NCBI GenBank assembly: GCA_016186235.1
Contig: JACPMD010000030.1
Coordinates: 1 to 10,358 of the forward strand
DNA: 10,358 nt
DNA from: Candidatus Roizmanbacteria bacterium
Lineage (GTDB): Bacteria > Patescibacteriota > Microgenomatia > UBA1406 > GWC2-37-13
Reading direction: 5' to 3'
The notes under the pieces were generated by a model. The model made no database searches. It had not been told where the DNA came from and saw nothing but the letters and a program-made list of their open reading frames with translations. Made by a program: the position numbers and the translations under genes. Positions within the stretch are counted from its first letter, which is position 1. Each line of letters begins with the position of its first letter. Below, one piece after another: positions 5,601 to 10,358 of the stretch.

Positions 5601-6809
5601 ATGTCAAAACGGGCTGTTTCAAAACGTCTGCTTCAAATTCCCGCAAGCCCCATTCGTAAACTCGTACCATTTGCCATGGCGGCAAAAAAAAGGGGTATCA
5701 AAGTGTACCATCTAAACATCGGCGATCCAGACATAGAAACCCCTGAAGTGATGCTCAAAATATTAAAAAAATGGTCCCAAAATCCGATCTCATATTCTCA
5801 ATCACAAGGTGAACCAATTTTTCTCGAGGCTCTAAAAACTTACTACAATCAGTTGGGATTCTCTTTCATTGAGACTTCACATCTTCAGGTAACCGTAGGA
5901 GGTTCGGAGGCTATATCTATGGCACTTCTCGCAGTAACCGAAGCCAGGGATGAAATCATTAGTTTCGAACCCTTCTACACCAACTATAACTCCTACGCTG
6001 CAGTCAACGGGATAAAAATTGTTCCCGTATTAACTAAACCCGGAGATGGATTCCACCTCCCTTCAGTGAAAGAAATTGAAAAAAAGATCTCAAGAAAAAC
6101 GAAGGCTATACTATATTGCAATCCCAACAATCCAACCGGCACAGTCTACAGCAGAAAAGAAATTGAAATGCTCGTCACAATAGCCAAGAAAAATAATCTC
6201 TTCCTTATTGCCGACGAAGTATATCGAGAGTTCGTTTATGATAGGAAAAAACATACTTCTGTCCTTTCTTATTTCGAGAACATTCCAAACCAGGCAATCT
6301 TAGTAGACAGCCTGTCAAAACGCTACAGCCTCTGCGGCGCTCGTCTAGGCGTACTCTCATCTCTCAACAAGCAAATTATAGACGGAGTTTTGCGAATTGC
6401 CCAAGGAAGACTATCAGCCGGACTCGTCGATCAAATAATGGCTGCAAAACTTACCGATGTTCCGCACTCGTATTTTCAACACGTTCATAAAGAATATCAA
6501 AACCGCCGAAACGTGCTTTATAAAGGTCTTCAATCTATCCCAGGAGTAAAAGTACCAAAACCAGAAGGGGCTTTCTATTGCATTGTCGATCTGCCTGTCA
6601 AAGACAGCGAAGACTCTTGTAAATTCCTTTTGACCGATTTTAATCTCAACGGAGAGACTGTGATGTTTGCGCCCGCGCAAGGTTTTTATGCTACGGCCGG
6701 ATTAGGCAAAAATCAAGTCCGCATCGCGTATGTGTTAAACACCTCTAAGCTCAAAAAATGTGTAAAGATATTAGAAGCCGGCCTTACAGCCTACGGCAAA
6801 AAGAAATGA
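5601..6809 (+). CDS. Class I/II pyridoxal-phosphate aminotransferase (aspartate aminotransferase-like)
   Basis: This 402-residue fold-type I enzyme has the usual motif order: LNIGDPDIETP near 38-48, YSQSQGEP (65-72), GGSEAISMAL (100-109), CNPNNPTG (173-180), ADEVYREFVYD with Asp205, SLSKRYSLCGARLG with Lys240 as the Schiff-base lysine, and Arg374 in VRIAY as the likely carboxylate-binding arginine. It would move an amino group between an amino acid and a 2-oxo acid in the cytoplasm; aspartate, alanine or aromatic substrates are all possible. It begins 9 bp after the phosphatase stop with no clear Shine-Dalgarno site and is presumably read from the same transcript. The final Lys codons form an A-rich run that also serves as the T-rich tail of a terminator on the other strand. 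Confidence 0.93.
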   Translation: MSKRAVSKRLLQIPASPIRKLVPFAMAAKKRGIKVYHLNIGDPDIETPEVMLKILKKWSQNPISYSQSQGEPIFLEALKTYYNQLGFSFIETSHLQVTVGGSEAISMALLAVTEARDEIISFEPFYTNYNSYAAVNGIKIVPVLTKPGDGFHLPSVKEIEKKISRKTKAILYCNPNNPTGTVYSRKEIEMLVTIAKKNNLFLIADEVYREFVYDRKKHTSVLSYFENIPNQAILVDSLSKRYSLCGARLGVLSSLNKQIIDGVLRIAQGRLSAGLVDQIMAAKLTDVPHSYFQHVHKEYQNRRNVLYKGLQSIPGVKVPKPEGAFYCIVDLPVKDSEDSCKFLLTDFNLNGETVMFAPAQGFYATAGLGKNQVRIAYVLNTSKLKKCVKILEAGLTAYGKKK

Positions 6810-6826
6810 CCCGCCGAATCGGCGGG
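6799..6826 (-). terminator. Rho-independent terminator for the leftward phosphate operon
   Basis: A GC-rich hairpin (CCCGCCG at 6810-6816, loop AAT, CGGCGGG at 6820-6826) lies between two convergent genes. On the minus strand it is followed by TCATTTCTTTTT, a good U-rich tail that overlaps the last codons of the aminotransferase gene. In the plus direction the following TTATCTTCCT is a weak tail, so the site probably works best leftward, with partial activity rightward. Confidence 0.75.
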
Positions 6827-6830
6827 CGGG

Positions 6831-7214
6831 TTATCTTCCTAAATAGATGAGGAGTTTTGTAATTGAGAAAGAAATCAAACCGCATACCGGAAATGTCAAA
6901 AGCCAGGCTACAACGATGTTTTGAGCAACGCTCCAGCGAACGGCTTGACGGCGCTGCACAGCGCCTACGCCCATTATTGCAGTACTAATCGTGTGGGTAG
7001 TTGAGAGAGGAATTCCAAGGCGCGAAGCAAATTCAATCGCTGAAGCCGCTGCTGTCTCTGCGGCAAATCCGTGCTGGGGTTCCAGCTTGGTCAATTTTAC
7101 TCCCAATGTTTTTATAATTCGCCAGCCTCCAACGATTGTTCCAATTCCCATTACTGCTGCGCATAAAAAAATCACCCAGAAAGGAACCGTAAATTCTTTC
7201 GTTTTTCCAGCCAA
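6831..7214 (-). CDS. PiT-family inorganic phosphate transporter, C-terminal part (separated by frameshift)
   Basis: This frame carries the second half of a PiT transporter: membrane helices around PFWVIFLCAAVMGIGTIVGG, then GFAAETAAASAIEFASRLGI with PLSTTHTISTAIMGVGA, a well-known conserved C-terminal PiT block, and a final helix before the stop. The first possible start is a TTG (7214) in the middle of family-like sequence, so it is not a convincing real start. Coding similarity continues upstream in this frame to about 7246 (IFIGAFSLALLLAGK), where it should join the N-terminal part. PiT proteins are cation-coupled phosphate symporters in the inner membrane. Joined, the two parts span 332 codons, a normal length for short bacterial PiT proteins. 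A terminator hairpin lies just beyond the stop. Confidence 0.85.
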   Translation of the reverse strand: MAGKTKEFTVPFWVIFLCAAVMGIGTIVGGWRIIKTLGVKLTKLEPQHGFAAETAAASAIEFASRLGIPLSTTHTISTAIMGVGAVQRRQAVRWSVAQNIVVAWLLTFPVCGLISFSITKLLIYLGR

Positions 7215-7222
7215 AAGAAGCG

Positions 7223-7828
7223 CTAATGAAAAGGCACCGATGAATATTTTTGTCCGTCATTGCTTCCATGACTAAACGCCATAAAAGAAGCCGAAATGAT
7301 TTGGAGTTTCCCAAATAATCTTCTCACCCGAGAAATTCCGGTGTTGTAGAAAATTCTGGCAAGGAGCGAAAAAATGCCAAAAGCCAGGCCAAAACCCAAA
7401 AAAGTAGAAAAGAGAATCCCGATTAAAACCTTCGACCACCCTTCCCATAAAAGGGCCTCGAATCCTCCAGACGCTAGTCCTGCGCCGGCCAGCCCCGAGA
7501 TCAAGGCATGGCTTTCGCTCGTTGGCAATCCGTACCTCCATGCAAGCGTGCTCCAGAAGATGATTGCTACCATTGCAGCCCCGACTGTCTGTAAGCTAAT
7601 TATGTCTGTTCGAACAATCCCTTTTCCGATTGTTGCCGCAACGGCGGTTCCTGAGAATGCACCTAAAATATTAAGAATCGTCGCGATGATGACGGCCTGT
7701 TTTGGCGACAGCACTCTGGTTGTAACAACGGTTGCAATCGAATTTGGGGCGTCGGTCCAGCCGTTGACAAACTCTGCCCAAAGCACCAAACTCAGAACTA
7801 AAAAAAGTATTACGCTAGCAATATCCAT
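7223..7828 (-). CDS. PiT-family inorganic phosphate transporter, N-terminal part (truncated by frameshift)
   Basis: The first 194 residues are clear PiT sequence: NGWTDAPNSIATVVTTRVLSP at 22-41 (the signature NDAANA-like motif), GLPTSESHALISG at 100-112, and the second signature FSHGSNDGQK at 185-194. After GQK the frame drifts into YSSVPFH and stops. The normal continuation (FIGAFSLALLLAGK) is in another frame, so an indel sits in the AAAAATAT stretch at about 7245-7251. Removing two bases restores GQKFIG exactly; adding one A gives GQKIFIG. The gene follows the DUF47 gene by 11 bp, the usual partner of PiT transporters, so the operon is for phosphate uptake. The start ATG gives a normal first membrane helix. 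It could be a pseudogene, a programmed -1 shift or a sequence error. Confidence 0.87.
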   Translation of the reverse strand: MDIASVILFLVLSLVLWAEFVNGWTDAPNSIATVVTTRVLSPKQAVIIATILNILGAFSGTAVAATIGKGIVRTDIISLQTVGAAMVAIIFWSTLAWRYGLPTSESHALISGLAGAGLASGGFEALLWEGWSKVLIGILFSTFLGFGLAFGIFSLLARIFYNTGISRVRRLFGKLQIISASFMAFSHGSNDGQKYSSVPFH

Positions 7829-7839
7829 GGAGCTTCTGC

Positions 7840-8463
7840 CTAATAATTCTTAATAATGATTTCTTCGACCAGATGCGCAAGGCGTTCAGACGCGTCAAGT
7901 ATTCCCTCCATATTTGTGTAGATGTCTTTCCACTTAATCACATCAACCGCATTGGTATGATTCGAAAATAAGGACATATATGCTTTCCGTATCAATTGAT
8001 CTCCAAGATTTTCATCTCTATTTATCCTTACGATGATATTTCTCATTTCTTTTATATTTTTTTCTCTATGTTTTAAATGCTGGATTAAAAGAACGAGGTC
8101 TTGGGTTGTAGATGTAATCAACGTTATGAATTCCCTAAACTCTTTTTCTTCTTTTTTTATTGAGTACACTGCAAGATTTGAGATGAGATTTTCAATAAGA
8201 TCGACCACCGTATCAAGATTATCTGCCAAGTTATAGATGTCTTCTCTGTCTATGGGTGTTATGAAGCTTACATTGACGTCGTTTTGGATCTTATGACAAA
8301 GCGCGTCTGCCTTGAGTTCAAGTTGTCTGGCTTTTTTGCTAAATGAGTTGTCTTTCGGGAGAGGAATTTTAATTTTTTTTAAAAGAAGTGATATTTCTTT
8401 CATCACCGTTGCCAGCTCTGAAAGTCGGGCAAAAAAATCAATCGTTTTTGGAAAAAGTCCCAT
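7840..8463 (-). CDS. DUF47 / PhoU-like phosphate transport accessory protein
   Basis: The 207-residue, all-helical protein fits the DUF47 (PhoU-related) family. It starts FPKTIDFFARLSELATVMKE, has the conserved ITPIDREDIYNLADNLDTVV block near 68-87, and a second related motif WKDIYTNMEGILDASERL near 178-195, the duplicated metal-site motif of PhoU-type bundles. DUF47 genes commonly sit directly before PiT transporter genes, as here (11-bp gap), and their products are thought to control or support phosphate uptake at the membrane from the cytoplasm. The stop is TAG. An extended -10 box 10 nt before the ATG implies a very short leader. This gene is intact although the transporter behind it is broken, so the regulator may be left without its partner. 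Confidence 0.88.
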   Translation of the reverse strand: MGLFPKTIDFFARLSELATVMKEISLLLKKIKIPLPKDNSFSKKARQLELKADALCHKIQNDVNVSFITPIDREDIYNLADNLDTVVDLIENLISNLAVYSIKKEEKEFREFITLITSTTQDLVLLIQHLKHREKNIKEMRNIIVRINRDENLGDQLIRKAYMSLFSNHTNAVDVIKWKDIYTNMEGILDASERLAHLVEEIIIKNY

Positions 8464-8473
8464 TTCACCAAGC

Positions 8474-8482
8474 AGTATAACA
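8474..8482 (-). promoter_or_regulatory. Extended -10 promoter box for the phosphate operon
   Basis: The minus-strand text TGTTATACT is a near-consensus extended -10 box, 10 nt before the DUF47 ATG. Transcription would begin about 3-4 nt before the start codon, giving a nearly leaderless mRNA. A 10-bp palindrome, TACATATGTA (8500-8509), lies 18-27 bp further upstream and could be an operator; no match to a known PHO box is claimed. Confidence 0.5.
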
Positions 8483-8557
8483 AATTATGATTAACTAACT
8501 ACATATGTATTCACCTACTGGGAGAAAAAACAGGGGATAGAGGAATTAGACTGTTAT

Positions 8558-8563
8558 TATAAT
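8558..8563 (+). promoter_or_regulatory. Consensus -10 box for the small gene
   Basis: TATAAT is a perfect -10 hexamer about 75 bp before the small ORF. Its last base begins an inverted repeat (8563-8572 and 8599-8608), so a protein bound there would cover the likely transcription start near 8570. No good -35 hexamer is seen at 16-18 bp, so promoter strength is uncertain. Confidence 0.4.
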
Positions 8564-8608
8564 CAATACTATCAAAACCTCTTCCAATAATCAGGCTTAT
8601 AGTATTGA
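8563..8608. repeat. 10-bp inverted repeat between -10 box and small gene
   Basis: TCAATACTAT (8563-8572) and its exact reverse complement ATAGTATTGA (8599-8608) are separated by 26 bp. In RNA they could form a leader hairpin; in DNA they could be two half-sites of an operator overlapping the transcription start. Confidence 0.6.
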
Positions 8609-8637
8609 AAATAGCATAGTTCAAATCGGAGAAATAA

Positions 8638-8895
8638 ATGATAAACAATAAAGAGGGAATAGAGTTATTTTTTAATAATTATCAATTAGTTATTGTTGAT
8701 TATTTTTTTAGATTATTTACCACTTCCCCACTGTTAGCCTCGCTCAACGTCGTAAAAGATACAATTTACGACGTTATATACGCTTGGTCCTCTATGGTGG
8801 TCGATGTTCTGAAATTGCCTGCTGATTCTGTAAATTTTTCTGACAATTTCTGGGGAGAAGTATCTTCTTCATTCCTTAGGAATTACGGTACATAA
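8638..8895 (+). CDS. Small hypothetical protein
   Basis: An 85-codon ORF with no family I recognise. Support for it being real: GGAG (8628-8631) sits 6 nt before the ATG, the best ribosome-binding site in the window; a perfect TATAAT lies upstream; and a probable terminator follows about 100 bp after the stop. The product is acidic overall, with a hydrophobic, aromatic N-terminal half (FFNNYQLVIVDYFFRLF), a second non-polar stretch (DVIYAWSSMVVDVLKL) and a Ser/Asn-rich tail containing SDNFWGEVSSSFL. It may be a small membrane-associated or amphipathic helical protein; no signal peptidase site or catalytic motif is seen. An 11-bp perfect inverted repeat lies inside the coding region (8746-8775), so a structured RNA is an alternative reading. 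It stands alone, divergent from the phosphate operon. Confidence 0.5.
   Translation: MINNKEGIELFFNNYQLVIVDYFFRLFTTSPLLASLNVVKDTIYDVIYAWSSMVVDVLKLPADSVNFSDNFWGEVSSSFLRNYGT
8746..8775. repeat. Perfect 11-bp inverted repeat inside the small ORF
   Basis: AACGTCGTAAA (8746-8756) and TTTACGACGTT (8765-8775) are exact reverse complements with an 8-nt loop. The RNA hairpin would be stable and sits in mid-ORF, where it encodes part of LNVVKDTIYDV. Confidence 0.8.
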
Positions 8896-8955
8896 TAATA
8901 ATTGAGTACTTCCCCAATAAACAGTTATTTCACTCGATTTACCCAAAATGTACAT

Positions 8956-8980
8956 GAGAGAAGAGTCCTCTCTCTTTCGT
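8956..8980 (+). terminator. Weak hairpin with T-rich tail
   Basis: GAGAGA (8956-8961) pairs with TCTCTC (8969-8974) around a 7-nt loop, followed by TTTCGT. This is a possible minor terminator or part of a larger 3' structure after the small ORF. Confidence 0.3.
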
Positions 8981-8997
8981 TTGATATGTCGTTTAAA

Positions 8998-9031
8998 TTA
9001 GGCCGCCGAGGCGGTCTAAATATCTATTTTT
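8998..9031 (+). terminator. Probable rho-independent terminator after the small gene
   Basis: The nine-pair stem TTAGGCCGC (8998-9006) / GCGGTCTAA (9011-9019), with one G-U wobble and loop CGAG, is followed by AATATCTATTTTT with a run of five T at 9027-9031. It lies about 100 bp after the small ORF and would end a rightward transcript. The gap between stem and T-run is longer than ideal. Confidence 0.55.
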
Positions 9032-9074
9032 GAGGCTAATTATGAGGAAACTAAGCAGTAAGAGAAAGTGTAGA

Positions 9075-9098
9075 TTTAGATTGTTATAACAGTCTAAA
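9075..9098. repeat. 24-bp near-perfect palindrome
   Basis: The two halves pair over 10 bp (one G-U) around a TATA loop: TTTAGATTGT / ACAGTCTAAA. The following bases are not a T-run, so it is not a clear terminator. Confidence 0.6.
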
Positions 9099-9125
9099 AT
9101 TTGAATTTCGAGGCTAAATCGTTGG

Positions 9126-9145
9126 GTCCCGATATACATCGGGAC
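9126..9145. repeat. REP-like palindrome GTCCCGAT-ATAC-ATCGGGAC
   Basis: A perfect 8-bp stem with a 4-nt loop, strikingly GC-rich for its surroundings. Short GTCCCGAT...ATCGGGAC palindromes recur as dispersed intergenic elements in various bacterial genomes (general memory); only one copy is present here. Confidence 0.6.
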
Positions 9146-9200
9146 AAAAGATATATCTTAATTTAGAGCATAGAGACAACTTGAATTAAATATATCTTTT
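9146..9200. repeat. Long imperfect inverted repeat
   Basis: The left arm 9146-9165 and right arm 9182-9200 pair over about 18 positions with one bulge and one mismatch around a 16-nt loop. It directly abuts the REP-like hairpin, giving two stacked stem-loops. Confidence 0.6.
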
Positions 9201-9408
9201 GATTTGGAGCGTAACAGTAAGCCGATTATTTTATATCTTGTACTGTATATTTTTAGTCCTGCAAAAGAAAGAAGAAGGTGCTTTTAATAATATGTAAATT
9301 TAGCTTATTATATCAATCTATTTTAAAATTTTAGCCTCGTTTTCTACAACTTATCCACGTAATTTGCCTTATAGTTTTAAATGCAAGTAAATTACTATAG
9401 GTTATTTC

Positions 9409-9424
9409 GTTCACGTCCGTGAAC
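9409..9424. repeat. GTTCACG/CGTGAAC palindrome near the end of the membrane-protein gene
   Basis: Perfect 7-bp arms with 2 nt between (6-bp stem with a 4-nt loop in RNA) lie 41 bp beyond the stop of the leftward membrane-protein gene. It may mark the 3' end of that transcript, but no T-run follows on the minus strand. Confidence 0.35.
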
Positions 9425-9464
9425 TATGCTCTCTCCCCTCTTCTCTACTTCGTGCTTATCAAAA

Positions 9465-10283
9465 TCACCAGCGTAATGAAAGTAAGGAAATTGCTAAAAC
9501 GACCACCCACACAGTTAAGTATTCACGCACAGTTTCTTTAAATAACCTCTGGTCGAGGTAGCTGAAGATCAAGCCTGAAAGGCTGTAGTAAGAAGCGGTG
9601 AGAAACAAGGCGCTGATTGCCGGCTCCATAGGAATGAATGAAACAACAAGAGCGAGCTGACCGACGATCGATGCAGTCAACAAAGCAAAAAGAAGAATCT
9701 CTTTTTCGATGCGAAGATTTAACCTCAAGGTCCAGATGAGTTGCATTGCCATAAGAAAAACAGTGAGAGAAACAATAAAAGCGTTCAGCAAGAAAGCGAA
9801 TCGCGAGGAAAATAACGTATTAAATAAGAAAAATCCGATGATTGTCTGAAAGAAGAAATTAACGGAGAATGCCGCACGGTAAAGCTGTAAACTCTTCTCT
9901 ACCCCAACATTAAAAATGTTAGAACATAAAAGAATTGCGTAAATTGATACGGCATACAAAATCATAAATGGAAACCGCGTCAACCAGCGCCCTGGGAAGA
10001 GAAAGTAAAAGAGGTAAAACGAAACCGTCACCAGAAGCGGCATCAAAAAAAGCATTAACCATTCTATCTTCTCTACCCCTTCTAATACAGAAAAATAAGT
10101 AAAAACATAAACTAAAACGATAAAAAGCGGGATAAAAAAAATGGCTCTCCCAAAATCTGAAAAGGTAGAAAACGTCATTACCGCAGTTAAGATAAGCGCG
10201 CTTGCAACAAAACGATATCTTTTTTCGATTCTCAGTGCTCGTTTAGAAAAAGCCTCCTCAAATCTTTTAATGAGTAGTTTCAT
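9465..10283 (-). CDS. Multi-pass integral membrane protein of unknown function
   Basis: The 272-residue protein begins with a basic amphipathic stretch (about 1-24: KRFEEAFSKRALRIEKRYR), followed by eight or nine hydrophobic segments (roughly 25-40, 46-64, 75-96, 104-123, 137-157, 161-188, 196-217, 221-241 and 255-270). No transporter signature, catalytic motif or binding site can be recognised. Its ATG overlaps the stop of the YebC-family gene (ATGA), so it is the downstream gene of that operon and probably translated by coupling, with no ribosome-binding site of its own. I believe similar membrane proteins occur beside yebC in CPR genomes, but this is memory and not checked. Function unknown. 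Confidence 0.8.
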   Translation of the reverse strand: MKLLIKRFEEAFSKRALRIEKRYRFVASALILTAVMTFSTFSDFGRAIFFIPLFIVLVYVFTYFSVLEGVEKIEWLMLFLMPLLVTVSFYLFYFLFPGRWLTRFPFMILYAVSIYAILLCSNIFNVGVEKSLQLYRAAFSVNFFFQTIIGFFLFNTLFSSRFAFLLNAFIVSLTVFLMAMQLIWTLRLNLRIEKEILLFALLTASIVGQLALVVSFIPMEPAISALFLTASYYSLSGLIFSYLDQRLFKETVREYLTVWVVVLAISLLSLRW

Positions 10284-10358
10284 TGTAATAATTGCTCGGG
10301 TATATCAAAATTCGCAAAAACCTTCTGCACGTCTGACAACTCCTCTAATGCTTCAACA
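10280..10358 (-). CDS. YebC/PmpR (TACO1) family protein, C-terminal end only
   Basis: On the minus strand the last 25 codons before TGA read VEALEELSDVQKVFANFDIPEQLLQ, the typical C-terminus of YebC-family proteins (ALEELDDVQ.VYANFDIP pattern). The rest lies beyond the right edge. The family was long annotated as transcription regulators; recent work on some members points to a role in translation of difficult peptide stretches. The stop overlaps the start of the membrane-protein gene by 4 bp. The call rests on a short but very characteristic tail. Confidence 0.85.
   Translation of the reverse strand, partial: VEALEELSDVQKVFANFDIPEQLLQ

Larger units (their letters stand above)
9032..9464. 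other. AT-rich non-coding stretch with multiple hairpins
   Basis: No convincing gene is seen on either strand. The stretch holds a 24-bp near-palindrome (9075-9098), a GTCCCGAT/ATCGGGAC hairpin (9126-9145), a long imperfect inverted repeat (9146-9200), three copies of GAGGCTAA (9032-9039 and 9110-9117 on plus, 9331-9338 on minus), one DnaA-box-like TTATCCACG (9351-9359) and a GTTCACG/CGTGAAC palindrome (9409-9424). It could contain a non-coding RNA, a degenerate mobile element or only 3' regulatory structures. Confidence 0.5.

Noticed and set aside
7374..7853. A 159-codon plus-strand ORF opposite the PiT gene
   Set aside because: The opposite strand encodes clear PiT motifs; the plus ORF is a shadow with no recognisable domain.
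8614..8631. GTTCAAATC resembling a tRNA T-loop
   Set aside because: The flanks do not pair as a T-stem and no anticodon or acceptor arm can be built around it.
9351..9359. DnaA-box-like TTATCCACG in an AT-rich intergenic region, possible origin
   Set aside because: Only one imperfect box is seen, with no cluster, no dnaA or dnaN nearby and no clear unwinding repeats.

Overview
The window looks like a chromosomal piece of a small-genome bacterium, most likely a Candidate Phyla Radiation lineage of the Microgenomates type. This rests on remembered family resemblance and gene style, not on a search. The DNA is AT-rich and tightly packed, with ATGA start/stop overlaps, few clear Shine-Dalgarno sites, and FemAB, DegT, PiT/DUF47 and YebC neighbours. 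The code appears standard: TAA, TAG and TGA all end intact-looking genes. That argues against the lineages that read TGA as glycine.

Left block, rightward (2-2613): the 3' part of a transglutaminase-like protein, a DegT/DnrJ-type PLP aminotransferase and a FemAB-type peptidyltransferase, the last two overlapping by 4 bp. Together they suggest a cell-envelope or surface-peptide modification cassette. Two 28-bp elements made of four 7-bp GTTYCAC-like units lie in this block, one inside the transglutaminase gene and one at the start of the aminotransferase gene.

Second block, leftward (2615-4758): an ABC-2 type exporter, with ATPase and permease overlapping by 4 bp. The permease is cut by one in-frame TAG where a Trp codon would fit. 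Upstream is a coiled-coil ORF whose reading frame runs back through a perfect 2 x 96-bp tandem repeat but has no usable start codon there.

Third block, rightward (4788-6809): an inositol-monophosphatase-family phosphatase and a class I/II aminotransferase. A hairpin terminator then separates them from a leftward phosphate-uptake pair (6831-8463): a DUF47/PhoU-like accessory protein followed by a PiT phosphate transporter. The transporter is split by a frameshift just after its second signature motif.

From 8464 to 9464 lies about 1 kb with one small unknown ORF (8638-8895). It has a good ribosome-binding site, a perfect -10 box and a 10-bp inverted repeat upstream. A run of hairpins follows, including one likely terminator and one REP-like palindrome. 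The right end holds a multi-pass membrane protein coupled by a 4-bp overlap to the 3' end of a YebC/PmpR-family gene.

Three points stand out. Several operon-leading genes have an extended -10 box so close to the ATG that their mRNAs should be leaderless or nearly so. Two transporter genes are broken by single small lesions. The 8.5-9.46 kb gap is unusually rich in inverted repeats.
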